Shown here: piece after piece, positions 1-8,000 of the stretch
Position numbering within the stretch: the first letter of the stretch is position 1
How the letters are laid out: every line of letters starts with the position of its first letter
Assembly: GCA_903912435.1 (NCBI GenBank)
Contig: CAIWHI010000478.1
Span: 1-10,778, forward strand
Reading direction: 5' to 3'
DNA from: an uncultured Bacteroidota bacterium
GTDB lineage: Bacteria; Bacteroidota; Bacteroidia; Chitinophagales; Chitinophagaceae
Length of the DNA: 10,778 nucleotides
Translations under genes and position numbers: made by a program
Notes under the pieces: model-generated
Told to the model about the DNA's origin: nothing
Database searches by the model: none
The model's input: only the letters and a program-made list of their open reading frames with translations

Positions 1-69
1 CTATCATAACGCTGATTTTGGTCATCTAAAAGCCCCAATCTATACATGAACAACCTGTATATTTACACC

Positions 70-1461
70 ATGAATTGGGCTTCCTTATTTACTACACAGC
101 GCACGGGTGGAAAAGAAAACACTAGCCGCACTGCTGACTATGTGCGGAATTCTTTTATCAAAGATTATGACCGTATCATCTTTTCTTCAGCCTTCCGCAG
201 GTTGCAAAATAAGACCCAGGTATTCCCACTTCCCGGTTCTATATTCGTGCACAACCGTCTTACCCATAGCCTTGAGGTTGCATCTGTTGGGCGTTCTCTG
301 GGTAAGGCTGTGGGAGAGCAAATTGCTGAAAAATACCCCAATGAAAGTGCAGAATTTACTGAGTTTTACCGTCATGAATTAGCCTCTGTAATAGCTGCAT
401 CTTGTCTGGCACACGATATAGGCAATCCGCCCTTCGGGCATTCGGGCGAGGATGCCATAAGGGCGTTTTTTGAAGGTATGGAGGGCGAGACAAAGAAGAT
501 GATCACTGAGGCATTAAGCCCCAACCAGCTAAGGGATTTCACCAATTTCGAAGGTAACTCTAATGCACTAAGGGTATTGACCCACAATTATAACGAACCT
601 GAACCCGGCGGCTATAGGCTCACTTATACTACCCTGGCATCATTGGCAAAATACCCTTGTTCTTCGATATCAGGGTTTAAAAAGGATTGCGGATTGATAT
701 CCACCAAAAAATCGGGCTTCTTTGATAGTGAGGCTAAGACCTACAAGAAGATAGCTGCTGCAATGAACATCCCTGAAAAGGAAGGATTCACTCAGGTCTA
801 TGCCCGCCACCCGTTTGTATATCTTACTGAGGCAGCTGATGATATTTGCTACCGGGTTATAGACCTTGAAGATGCACATAGGCTGGGGATACTATCCATT
901 GAAAAGTTCATGGAAATGTTCCTTCCGTTTTTTGATACTGAAACGGAGTACTATAAAACCAGGCCTTATATAGAACAAAAACTAGCCAATATAGTAGACG
1001 ACAACCAAAAAGTGCAATACATACGTGCCCGCTGGATAGGCCTGATGACAGAAAAACTGACCCAGATTTTCATGGAGCAGGAAGAAGCACTCTTAGCTGG
1101 GACTTTGGAAAAAGACCTGCTGAAATGTCTGCCCGAAAGTGCCCGTAAGCTGATAGACCTGATAAATAAATATTCGGTAAATTATGTATACAATTACAAG
1201 GCAGTAGTGGAAATTGAGATAGCCGGTTATAATGTGATAGGTGGGCTACTAAAAGAATTTGTGAATGCTGTCCTACACCCCGAACTGCCAAAATCTGGAA
1301 AACTAATAAAACTGGTTTCCCAACAATTCCCAATAAAAAACAAGGAATATGTATATGAAAACATACAATCGCTGGTAGACTTTATTGCCGGTATGACCGA
1401 CCTATATGCCATTGATACCTACCGCAAAATAACCGGGATAACTATACCGGAGATTAGGTAA
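70..1461 (+). CDS. dgt: deoxyguanosinetriphosphate triphosphohydrolase (dGTPase, HD family)
   Basis: Cytosolic enzyme of the HD hydrolase family; characterised members split dGTP into deoxyguanosine and triphosphate and so help set the dNTP pool. I choose the ATG at 70 (463 residues) over the in-frame ATG at 46, because family members begin with the MNW-type segment right before the conserved RTGGKE region; the extra eight residues look like leader. Visible motifs in the 463-residue numbering: HNRLTHSLEV with His66, the HD pair His115-Asp116 in AHDIGNPPFGHSGED, NFEGNSNALRVLT near 159-171, and AADDICYRVIDLEDAH near 255-270 carrying the last metal ligand Asp. All HD ligands are present, so the enzyme should be active. 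Length is close to the E. coli enzyme (about 500 residues). The bases before it contain TGATTTTG at 13-20, one mismatch from a Bacteroidota -7 box. queA follows on the same strand after 186 bp, too far to claim one operon. Confidence 0.93.
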   Translation: MNWASLFTTQRTGGKENTSRTADYVRNSFIKDYDRIIFSSAFRRLQNKTQVFPLPGSIFVHNRLTHSLEVASVGRSLGKAVGEQIAEKYPNESAEFTEFYRHELASVIAASCLAHDIGNPPFGHSGEDAIRAFFEGMEGETKKMITEALSPNQLRDFTNFEGNSNALRVLTHNYNEPEPGGYRLTYTTLASLAKYPCSSISGFKKDCGLISTKKSGFFDSEAKTYKKIAAAMNIPEKEGFTQVYARHPFVYLTEAADDICYRVIDLEDAHRLGILSIEKFMEMFLPFFDTETEYYKTRPYIEQKLANIVDDNQKVQYIRARWIGLMTEKLTQIFMEQEEALLAGTLEKDLLKCLPESARKLIDLINKYSVNYVYNYKAVVEIEIAGYNVIGGLLKEFVNAVLHPELPKSGKLIKLVSQQFPIKNKEYVYENIQSLVDFIAGMTDLYAIDTYRKITGITIPEIR

Positions 1462-1505
1462 GGGGGTGTTAGGTTTTCCAAAGTCGCCTAATTAACGGTT
1501 TAATT

Positions 1506-1558
1506 TTGGCTAAAGCCAATTTTAATTTGAATCTCATACCCCGGCATAAATGCCGGGG
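1506..1558. repeat. two-hairpin palindromic intergenic repeat
   Basis: Two perfect stem-loops stand side by side in the dgt-queA spacer. The first, 1506-1519, is TTGGCT-AA-AGCCAA. The second, 1539-1558, is CCCCGGCA-TAAA-TGCCGGGG. They are joined by 19 AT-rich bases. Paired hairpins with a GGCTAAAGCC-type first member and a GC-rich second member are, as far as I recall, common dispersed repeats between genes in Bacteroidota; I cannot confirm copies elsewhere from this window. The second stem is strong but has no run of T after it on either strand, so it is not a classical intrinsic terminator, though it may still protect or end the dgt transcript. Confidence 0.7.
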
Positions 1559-1628
1559 CTACTAAAAAAATCACTTAAAAAGGGGTGGAAATTTGGTTAC
1601 TCAATTATAAACCCCAATGATGTTTTTT

Positions 1629-1656
1629 AACTTTTAACTTTTGACTTTTGACTTCG
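1629..1656 (+). repeat. 7-bp tandem repeat spanning the queA start
   Basis: Four consecutive heptads read AACTTTT, AACTTTT, GACTTTT, GACTTCG. The only usable in-frame start codon of queA, TTG at 1648, lies across the third and fourth heptads, and the in-frame stop TGA at 1642 lies across the second and third. A gain or loss of one heptad would shift the upstream frame by one base. Confidence 0.75.
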
Positions 1657-2883
1657 TTAGCGCACCCCAAACACCTTAGCATATCAGATTTTACTTATGA
1701 ACTACCTGATCACAGGATAGCTAAATTCCCATTGGCGGAACGTGATGCTTCAAAGCTGTTGTTGTACAGGGATGGGGCAATAAGTGAGGATATTTATAAA
1801 AACATAGCCAATCACATACCTGAAGGTGCATTGTTGGTTTTTAACCAGACCAAAGTAGTTAATGCCCGTTTGTTGTTCAAAAAGCCTACTGGAGGGCAGA
1901 TTGAAGTGTTTTGTCTGGCTCCGTACCAATACCCGGATATACAAACGGCAATGCTGCAAAAAGGCAAGGTGCAATGGGAATGCCTGGTGGGTGGTGCTGC
2001 CAAATGGAAGCCTGGGATGGCATTGCAATTAACGAATGAAAATCCGGCTTTTACGTTAGAGGCAAGGATAGTGATTAGGGATGCTAATTCATTTATCCTG
2101 GGGCTGGAGTGGGATAATGACAGCCTCACCTTTGCAGAAGTGCTTCATTATGCCGGCAAGGTACCCCTGCCTCCCTATCTGCACCGTGATGCCCTGCTGA
2201 GCGATGAAACCCGCTACCAGACTATCTATGCCCGAGATGAGGGCAGTGTGGCTGCCCCTACTGCCGGGCTGCATTTTACCGATGGGGTAATGCAAAGCCT
2301 TAAAGAAAAAAATATTGATACTGCATTTGTAACCCTGCATGTGGGTGCAGGCACTTTTATGCCAGTGAAAAGTGCCACAATGGATGGGCATGATATGCAT
2401 GAGGAGTGGATAGATGTGGGTATTGAAACTATAGAAAGACTAATTACCCAAAAGGAGCAAAAAATTGTAGCTGTGGGTACTACCTCTATGCGCACACTGG
2501 AAAGCCTGTATTGGATAGGGAACAATATTTTGAATGGACAAGTGCCACAACAGGGACAGGTGGCGGTAGGGCAATGGTTGCCTTATGAAGAACAACCTAC
2601 TGCAACAACATCAGATGCATTTTTGGCTTTGAAAAAATATTTAGATGAGAATGGATTAAAAAGGTTGGTTACCCGCACCCAAATATTGATAGCCCCTGGG
2701 TATACTTTCAGAGTGGTGAGTGGCATGGTGACCAATTTCCATCAGCCGCAAAGTACCTTATTGTTGCTTGTGGCAGCCATGATTGGTGACCAGTGGCGCA
2801 ATGCCTACCAATATGCCATGGAGCATGATTTTAGGTTTTTAAGCTATGGAGATGGGGGGCTGTATTGGTGTGTAAGGTGGTAA
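1648..2883 (+). CDS. queA: S-adenosylmethionine:tRNA ribosyltransferase-isomerase
   Basis: Cytosolic tRNA-modifying enzyme that moves and isomerises the ribosyl group of S-adenosylmethionine onto 7-aminomethyl-7-deazaguanine at position 34, giving epoxyqueuosine in tRNAs with GUN anticodons. Family motifs are all visible: YELPDHRIAKFPLAERDASKLL at 17-38, VFNQTKVVNARL at 64-75, DETRYQT at 186-192, GSVAAPTAGLHFT at 199-211, LHVGAGTFMPV at 230-240, TTSMRTLES at 278-286, VTNFHQPQSTLLLL at 361-374 and YGDGG at 400-404. At 411 residues it is longer than the E. coli protein (about 356), in line with what I know of Bacteroidota forms. The start is odd: there is no ATG or GTG in frame before the conserved region, only TTG at 1648, with TGA six bases upstream at 1642-1644. 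The homologous reading seems to begin at HPKHLSISDF, where an ATG would be expected but GCG is found. The body of the gene is intact. Confidence 0.95.
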   Translation: MTSLAHPKHLSISDFTYELPDHRIAKFPLAERDASKLLLYRDGAISEDIYKNIANHIPEGALLVFNQTKVVNARLLFKKPTGGQIEVFCLAPYQYPDIQTAMLQKGKVQWECLVGGAAKWKPGMALQLTNENPAFTLEARIVIRDANSFILGLEWDNDSLTFAEVLHYAGKVPLPPYLHRDALLSDETRYQTIYARDEGSVAAPTAGLHFTDGVMQSLKEKNIDTAFVTLHVGAGTFMPVKSATMDGHDMHEEWIDVGIETIERLITQKEQKIVAVGTTSMRTLESLYWIGNNILNGQVPQQGQVAVGQWLPYEEQPTATTSDAFLALKKYLDENGLKRLVTRTQILIAPGYTFRVVSGMVTNFHQPQSTLLLLVAAMIGDQWRNAYQYAMEHDFRFLSYGDGGLYWCVRW

Positions 2884-2937
2884 GCAATGGGAAAACCTTC
2901 TGTAATATTCTAGTCTTAAATAAAAATAATTGAATTG

Positions 2938-3267
2938 CTACGATGTAATAAATCGCTCATCATCAATTGAATTGATGATACCCATTCCAACCACTTTTTC
3001 ACCCTCTAATATCTTGAACAAAGCACCTGGTCTTAGATTTTCAGTAATATTTCTGGATGGAAGCAATTTGACAGTAGCAATTGCAGAGTTACCTGGCTGT
3101 AGTTCATTAGAATCAGGAAAAATAATTTCACCCGAAAAATGCTGCTTTGAGCCATATGAAAATGAAGGCCTGTAATGATTGTATACTGGTTTTTTTCTGC
3201 CGCCACTATTAGTAGACAAAAGTGACAACTCAGCGGTAAAATTGTAAACAATTTTGTGGGTTATCAT
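2938..3267 (-). CDS. free-standing EF-Tu domain III-like protein
   Basis: Small cytosolic protein of 109 residues that resembles the C-terminal (third) beta-barrel domain of elongation factor Tu and nothing else of that protein. The match runs over the whole length: FTAELSLLS at 10-18 (EF-Tu has FEAEVYVLS), GGRKKPVYNHYRPSF at 22-36 (EF-Tu GGRHTPFFNGYRPQF), FSGEIIFPD at 44-52, ELQPGNSAIATVKLL at 55-69 (EF-Tu MPGDN-VEL), and LRPGALFKILEGEKVVGMGIINSI at 78-101 (EF-Tu LRFAIREGGRTVGAGVV). No GTPase domain or domain II is present, and no G1 P-loop lies nearby, so it cannot act as an elongation factor. It has no signal peptide. A purine-rich stretch (AAAGAAGAAAAA) precedes the ATG. It stands alone between queA, which converges on it with 54 bp between the stops, and the aldehyde dehydrogenase. 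Its role is unknown; binding to tRNA, EF-Ts-like partners or another translation factor is conceivable. Confidence 0.82.
   Translation of the reverse strand: MITHKIVYNFTAELSLLSTNSGGRKKPVYNHYRPSFSYGSKQHFSGEIIFPDSNELQPGNSAIATVKLLPSRNITENLRPGALFKILEGEKVVGMGIINSIDDERFITS
2959..2979. repeat. 21-bp perfect palindrome inside the EF-Tu-like gene
   Basis: ATCATCAATT and its exact reverse complement AATTGATGAT flank a single central G. The site lies in the last codons of the EF-Tu-like gene and codes for part of GIINSIDDE. It may be chance or a protein-binding site; it is too close to the stop (about 20 bp) to ignore as a possible part of a convergent-end structure. Confidence 0.5.
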
Positions 3268-3318
3268 AATTTTTCTTCTTTTATTAGGGTAATACTATTA
3301 TTGACGACAAATAATATC

Positions 3319-3382
3319 ACCCTTTCAGGGTTCTATCAAATTTTAGCAATAACTTTCTATAATCATACCAACCCTTCGGGTT
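3319..3382. repeat. pair of TTC-loop mini-hairpins
   Basis: In the 233-bp spacer between the EF-Tu-like gene and the aldehyde dehydrogenase two short perfect hairpins share the loop TTC but differ in their 5-bp stems: ACCCT-TTC-AGGGT at 3319-3331 and AACCC-TTC-GGGTT at 3370-3382. Their starts are 51 bp apart. Both are followed by a similar run (TTCTATCA and TTCCATCA) and then a T-rich stretch, so the two blocks look like diverged copies of one roughly 35-bp unit. No gene is visible in this spacer. Confidence 0.55.
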
Positions 3383-3438
3383 TCCATCATTTTCAGTTGG
3401 CAGGCATAGTGCGATAGGGTTATTTTTTGTATGATTAT
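3359..3438. repeat. 10-bp inverted repeat around the second mini-hairpin
   Basis: ATAATCATAC at 3359-3368 is exactly inverted as GTATGATTAT at 3429-3438. The 60 bp between them include the AACCC-TTC-GGGTT hairpin. It lies downstream of the stop of neither neighbour but between the aldehyde dehydrogenase stop (3501, - strand) and the EF-Tu-like start (3267, - strand), so it could be a 3' end structure for the first or an upstream site for the second. Confidence 0.4.
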
Positions 3439-3500
3439 CAACACTATCCAATAATCAAGTTTAACCGCAATTTTCAAAAGCCTGAAATCGCAATATTCCC

Positions 3501-4958
3501 TTAAAGCTCAATACACACATTCTTTGGCTCGGTGAAAAAACGGAGGGCATCCCAGCCGCCTTCACGGCCTACACCACTATTTTTAAACCCACCAAATGGG
3601 GTACGCAAATCACGGAGCAACCAGCAGTTGACCCAGATAATTCCGCTATGTACTTTGCCTGCTACACGGTTGGCGCGGCTAATGTCCTGTGTCCAGATAG
3701 TTGCAGAGAGGCCGTAATCACTGGTATTGGCTAGTTGAAGGGCCTCTTCTTCGGTGCTAAATGGCTGTATGGTAACTACTGGGCCAAATATTTCTTCCAT
3801 ATTGGTGCGGCAATGCGGACCCAGACCTTCAATGATAGTCGGCTCTATGAATAAACCATTTTCACACCTTCCGCTCATTTTCAATGCCTGGCCACCTGCA
3901 AGTATGGTTCCACCTTCCTGCTTAGCTAATTCAATGCAGCTTAATACCTTATCAAAATGCAATTGACTCACCACGGCTCCTTGCTTGCTGGTATCTTCCA
4001 GTGGGTCGCCTACAGTGAGTTTTTTGGTGCGTGCTATAAATTCATGCTTAAATTTCTCGTAAATCTTGTCTTCCACCAATATGCGGCTACCACATAAACA
4101 TATCTGCCCCTGGTTACTGAAAGAGGACATGATGGTGGTATTCATCATTTTGTCCCAATCGCAATCGGCAAAAATGATATTGGGGTTTTTACCGCCCAGT
4201 TCCAATGATATTTTTTTGAACATTGGCGCAGCAGTGGACGCGATTTCCTTCCCTGCCCTGGTACTACCTGTAAATGATATTGCCTTGATACCCGGATGGG
4301 TCACTATTGCCGAGCCACATCCCGGGCCTGTGCCATGCACAATATTAAGCACCCCAGGAGGCAGGCCTGCTTTGCGGCAAATGATACTGAGCAAGTAGGC
4401 TGTCATTGGAGTAACCTCGCTGGGCTTGGCTACAACACAATTGCCAGAAGCAAGGGCCGGGGCAATCTTCCAGGTAAACAGGTAAAGTGGCAGATTCCAG
4501 GGGGAGATGCAACCCACTACACCTACTGGTTGGCGCAGGGTATAGTTGATGGCTTTATCCTCCATATTATGGCTCTCGGTACTGAAATGCATGATGCCGG
4601 TAGCAAAAAACCTGAAATTGCTCGATGCCCTGGGTATGTCTACCCTTTTGCTGAGGGATAATGGTTTGCCATTGTCATTTGTTTCGGCAAGGGCTAATGC
4701 ATCTAAATTATCATCAATAAGCTGGGCAATCCTATTCAGGATTTTGAATCTTTCCTCAGCAGGGGTGGTACTCCATAATGGGAATGCAGCCCTGGCAGCA
4801 CCTACCGCCTCTTCCACATCATCAATATCACTATCAGGGGTTTGGCTATATACCTCACCTGTGGCAGGGTTAGTATTAGGCATGTATTTCCCGTTTATTG
4901 GGGCCTGTAGTTCACCGGCAATATAGTTGGCAATGTGGGAAGGAGCAGCTAAATTCAT
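3501..4958 (-). CDS. aldehyde dehydrogenase, 2-aminomuconate-semialdehyde type
   Basis: NAD(P)-dependent aldehyde dehydrogenase of 485 residues, the usual length. Visible active-site parts: SPWNLP with Asn155, the cofactor lysine Lys178 in AKPSE, FTGSTRAG at 229-236 in the nucleotide-binding fold, the general base Glu253 in LELGGK, the catalytic Cys287 in NQGQIC, and EIFGP at 389-393. The subfamily is suggested by VNCWLLRDLRTPFGG at 443-457, which is typical of the ALDH8A1, 2-aminomuconate and 2-hydroxymuconate semialdehyde dehydrogenases; Arg449 in this stretch probably corresponds to a substrate carboxylate-binding arginine. In Bacteroidota the likely job is oxidation of 2-aminomuconate 6-semialdehyde to 2-aminomuconate in tryptophan breakdown through kynurenine and 3-hydroxyanthranilate. 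No other gene of that pathway is in the window, so the exact substrate is inferred. There is no signal peptide, so it acts in the cytosol. The nuclease stop lies 99 bp upstream. Confidence 0.92.
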   Translation of the reverse strand: MNLAAPSHIANYIAGELQAPINGKYMPNTNPATGEVYSQTPDSDIDDVEEAVGAARAAFPLWSTTPAEERFKILNRIAQLIDDNLDALALAETNDNGKPLSLSKRVDIPRASSNFRFFATGIMHFSTESHNMEDKAINYTLRQPVGVVGCISPWNLPLYLFTWKIAPALASGNCVVAKPSEVTPMTAYLLSIICRKAGLPPGVLNIVHGTGPGCGSAIVTHPGIKAISFTGSTRAGKEIASTAAPMFKKISLELGGKNPNIIFADCDWDKMMNTTIMSSFSNQGQICLCGSRILVEDKIYEKFKHEFIARTKKLTVGDPLEDTSKQGAVVSQLHFDKVLSCIELAKQEGGTILAGGQALKMSGRCENGLFIEPTIIEGLGPHCRTNMEEIFGPVVTIQPFSTEEEALQLANTSDYGLSATIWTQDISRANRVAGKVHSGIIWVNCWLLRDLRTPFGGFKNSGVGREGGWDALRFFTEPKNVCIEL

Positions 4959-4962
4959 AAAA

Positions 4963-4970
4963 CAAAAGTA
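4963..4970 (-). promoter_or_regulatory. possible -7 promoter box of the aldehyde dehydrogenase
   Basis: On the - strand TACTTTTG fits the Bacteroidota -7 consensus TAnnTTTG exactly and ends four bases before the ATG. If used, the transcript would start at or next to the start codon and be essentially leaderless. I see no clear -33 TTTG, so the call is weak. Confidence 0.3.
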
Positions 4971-5057
4971 AGGAAAAAATAAAGCATTACTTGTACCTAC
5001 CTAATCCGTAGTTGGAAACAGGTTGGATTCAATTATATCAATCAAATTTACCAAACC

Positions 5058-8000
5058 CTACTTCCCTACTACAAACTTTATACGCACTTCCTCAGTACCA
5101 TTCATTAAATGAAGCAGGTAGAATCCGTTTGGTAGTGGGTCGGCAAGCAGCATGCGCTCATGGATTATTTCATTAGTTGGAGTGATTTGGGTTTTGTATA
5201 CCTGGCGACCATTTATATCTGTTATAAGGATGGTTATGGGTTCTTTTGGTGAGTTGGACAATGTCCCATTTAGTATGAAGTCGCCTTGATTGGGGTTTGG
5301 TTGTATGCTGAAATTATTTGGGGTAGTTTCATTTGCAATGATAAATAGTGACTCGTCATCGAGATGGGGTGTAGCACCAACTATTATATTTTTTGTGGCT
5401 GAAGTGCTACAACCTGCTCCATTTGTAACTGTATAACCAATAATCAATGTACCTGTGCTTACACCAGTTACAACCCCGGTTAGGGAACCAACAGTGGCCC
5501 TGGATGCATTTGCACTAGCCCATATCCCACCTGTAGTAGCATCGGTAAGAGTGATGGGTAGGCCACTGATAGAAACCGCTGATGGGCCTGCTATAGCGGC
5601 TACCGTAGGATTGGCCGCTACACTCATTGTTTTAAAAGCCTTACAACCACTTGGCAAGGCATAGGTGAGTATGGCATTTAGATTAGCTGCCAAACCGGTT
5701 ACTATACCAGAAGCGGAACCTATAGACGCTATTGTGGCACTGCTACCGCCACTATACCATGTGCCACCCGGTGTGGCATCGGTAAGTGTAGTAGTCCGAT
5801 ATTGGCATACACTTGATGATCCTGTAATGGGTGCAATTGGATTTACAGTAGCTGTAAGTAGAGCGGTGCAACCTGAAGCTAAGCGATAGCTGATGATTGT
5901 AGTTCCTGCCGAAACTCCGGTAATTGTTCCGGTACTGCCTATTGTGGCTATGCTAGTATTACTACTGCTCCAGGTACCACCTACACTGGCATCAGAGGCT
6001 ATAACAGTAGAACCCTGACACAATGGGGTGGTACCAGGTATGATGATAGGTGAAAGTGCATTGACACTTACCGATGAATAGATGCGACATGTGCTACCTA
6101 ATGAATAAGTGATATTGGCACTTAAACCACCGGCTATACCGGTAACAATACCTGAAGCAGAACCCACAGTAGCAATGGTTGGTGAACCAGAACTCCATGT
6201 GCCGCCTGGTGAAGAATTGGAAAGTGTAATAGTTTGGCCTACACATAATGTTGATGGACCGCTAATAGGAGAAATGGCATTGACAGTGATGCCAAAAGTT
6301 GTTATACAACCAGTTGGCATTATATATGAAATGGCTAATGTGCCGCCTGTAACACCTGTAACTATGCCGGTTGCTCCACCTACGGTTGCAATACCGGGAT
6401 TAGAGGAAAGCCATGTACCACCAATGGTAGGATCAGTAAGGGTAATTGTTTGCCCTGAGCAAACACTGGTAGGGCCTGAAATGGCACTTAATGGATTTAC
6501 AGTTATTGTTGTTATTGACCTGCAACCTGAACCTAGAGTATAGGTTACATTGGCATTTAGATTTCCGGCTATACCTGTGGCAATGCCTGATGATGTGCCA
6601 ATGGTAAGAATGGTAGGTGCACTACTTGCCCATGTTCCGCCTGATACCGAATTGGATAAGCTAATATTCTGACCAACACATACCGATGATGGGCCGATAA
6701 TGGGACCAGCAAATCCAGCACTAACAGTGGTAGTATTGAAGCAACCAGTAGTAAGCTGATAGGTAATAATTGCACTACCTGCGGCTACGCCTGAAACAAT
6801 TCCTGAAGTTGAGCCAATAGAGATAATGGAAGAGTTGGAAGAAGACCACACACCACCAGTAGTTGAGTTACTGAGGGTGGCAGTACTGCCCATACAAAGA
6901 CTTGTGACACCGGAAATATTTGCCGGAGTTGGGTTTACGGTAAATGCCATTGTAGTTGTGCTTCCTGATAAGGAATAAGTAATGATAAGGGCACCTGGAA
7001 CTAAGCCTGTTACAACCCCGGTTAGGGAGTCTATACGGGCAAGGGTAGGATTGCTGCTTGTCCATCTGCCACTACCTGTGTCACTAAGCGCAGTTGATTG
7101 ACCTACACAAACATGGTTGGAACCGGTGATTGGCCCTAATGAATTATTGACGGTAATTATTTTAGTACTCACAGCTGCCCCGCACGTATTGGTCACCCTA
7201 TAAGTAATGAGTGAGGTACCAGATGATACGCCTGAAACTATCCCACTTAGGGAGCCAATGGTAGCTATTGCAGTACTGGTGCTTATCCAGGTGCCACCTG
7301 AGGTGCTGTTAGTAAGGGTGATGGTTGCACCGGGAGCAACTGATGAAGGACCTGAAATTGAACCAACTGTTGGCAGAGGAAGTACCGTTACGGTAAATGT
7401 GGTAATTCCTGATAACAAATAGCTTATTACTGTAGTACCCGGAGCAATTCCTGATACAATACCTGTGGTGGAACCAATTGTCGCAACACCGGTATTGCCA
7501 CTAATCCAATATCCGCCCGGGCTGCTATTAGTCAGAGTGGTGGTTGTAGCGGTACAAAAAGAATTGGCACCGGTAATTGGTGCAACATGATTCAAGCTGC
7601 CACCTAATGATAGTCCATTGATGCCCGTATCGGATGAATAGTAACCCCATCCGCCGGTTGTTGTCTGGCCACTGGCATAGTACCTTAACCATACTGGCTG
7701 TGTATTGGGTAGGTTTTGAAGGGCACTAATACCCGACAAGTTGATAGTAGGCATGATAACTGATGTGCCAATAGTAACAAAAGGACTACCTATCAATGTA
7801 AAGGTAGACCCATCGAGGCTATAAGCATATTGGGCAGTGACTCCGGGTGATACGGCAAAACTTGAAGTGCCTGTATAACGGGCATCTATGGTTGACAATG
7901 ATAGTAGGTATCCGGTATCGGCTTTTATTTTCACCTGATAGTAGTCGGTATTAGTTGTAGAAATACCATTATTCTGGAATCCGGCAGAACGGAAAGAATT

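Noticed and set aside
13..20. TGATTTTG as a -7 box for dgt
   Set aside because: One mismatch to TAnnTTTG and no -33 box; the left edge of the window cuts the region that would decide it.
1539..1558. GC-rich hairpin as a rho-independent terminator of dgt
   Set aside because: The stem is strong but no run of T follows on the + strand, and A bases follow instead.
5455..7422. Several + strand reading frames of 60-144 codons opposite the nuclease
   Set aside because: They are proline/valine-rich mirror images of the Ig repeats and recur with the repeat period; none has a plausible start or product.
5376..7586. CRISPR-like or microsatellite array
   Set aside because: The periodicity is that of protein repeats of about 73 codons with diverged DNA, not identical short repeats with spacers.
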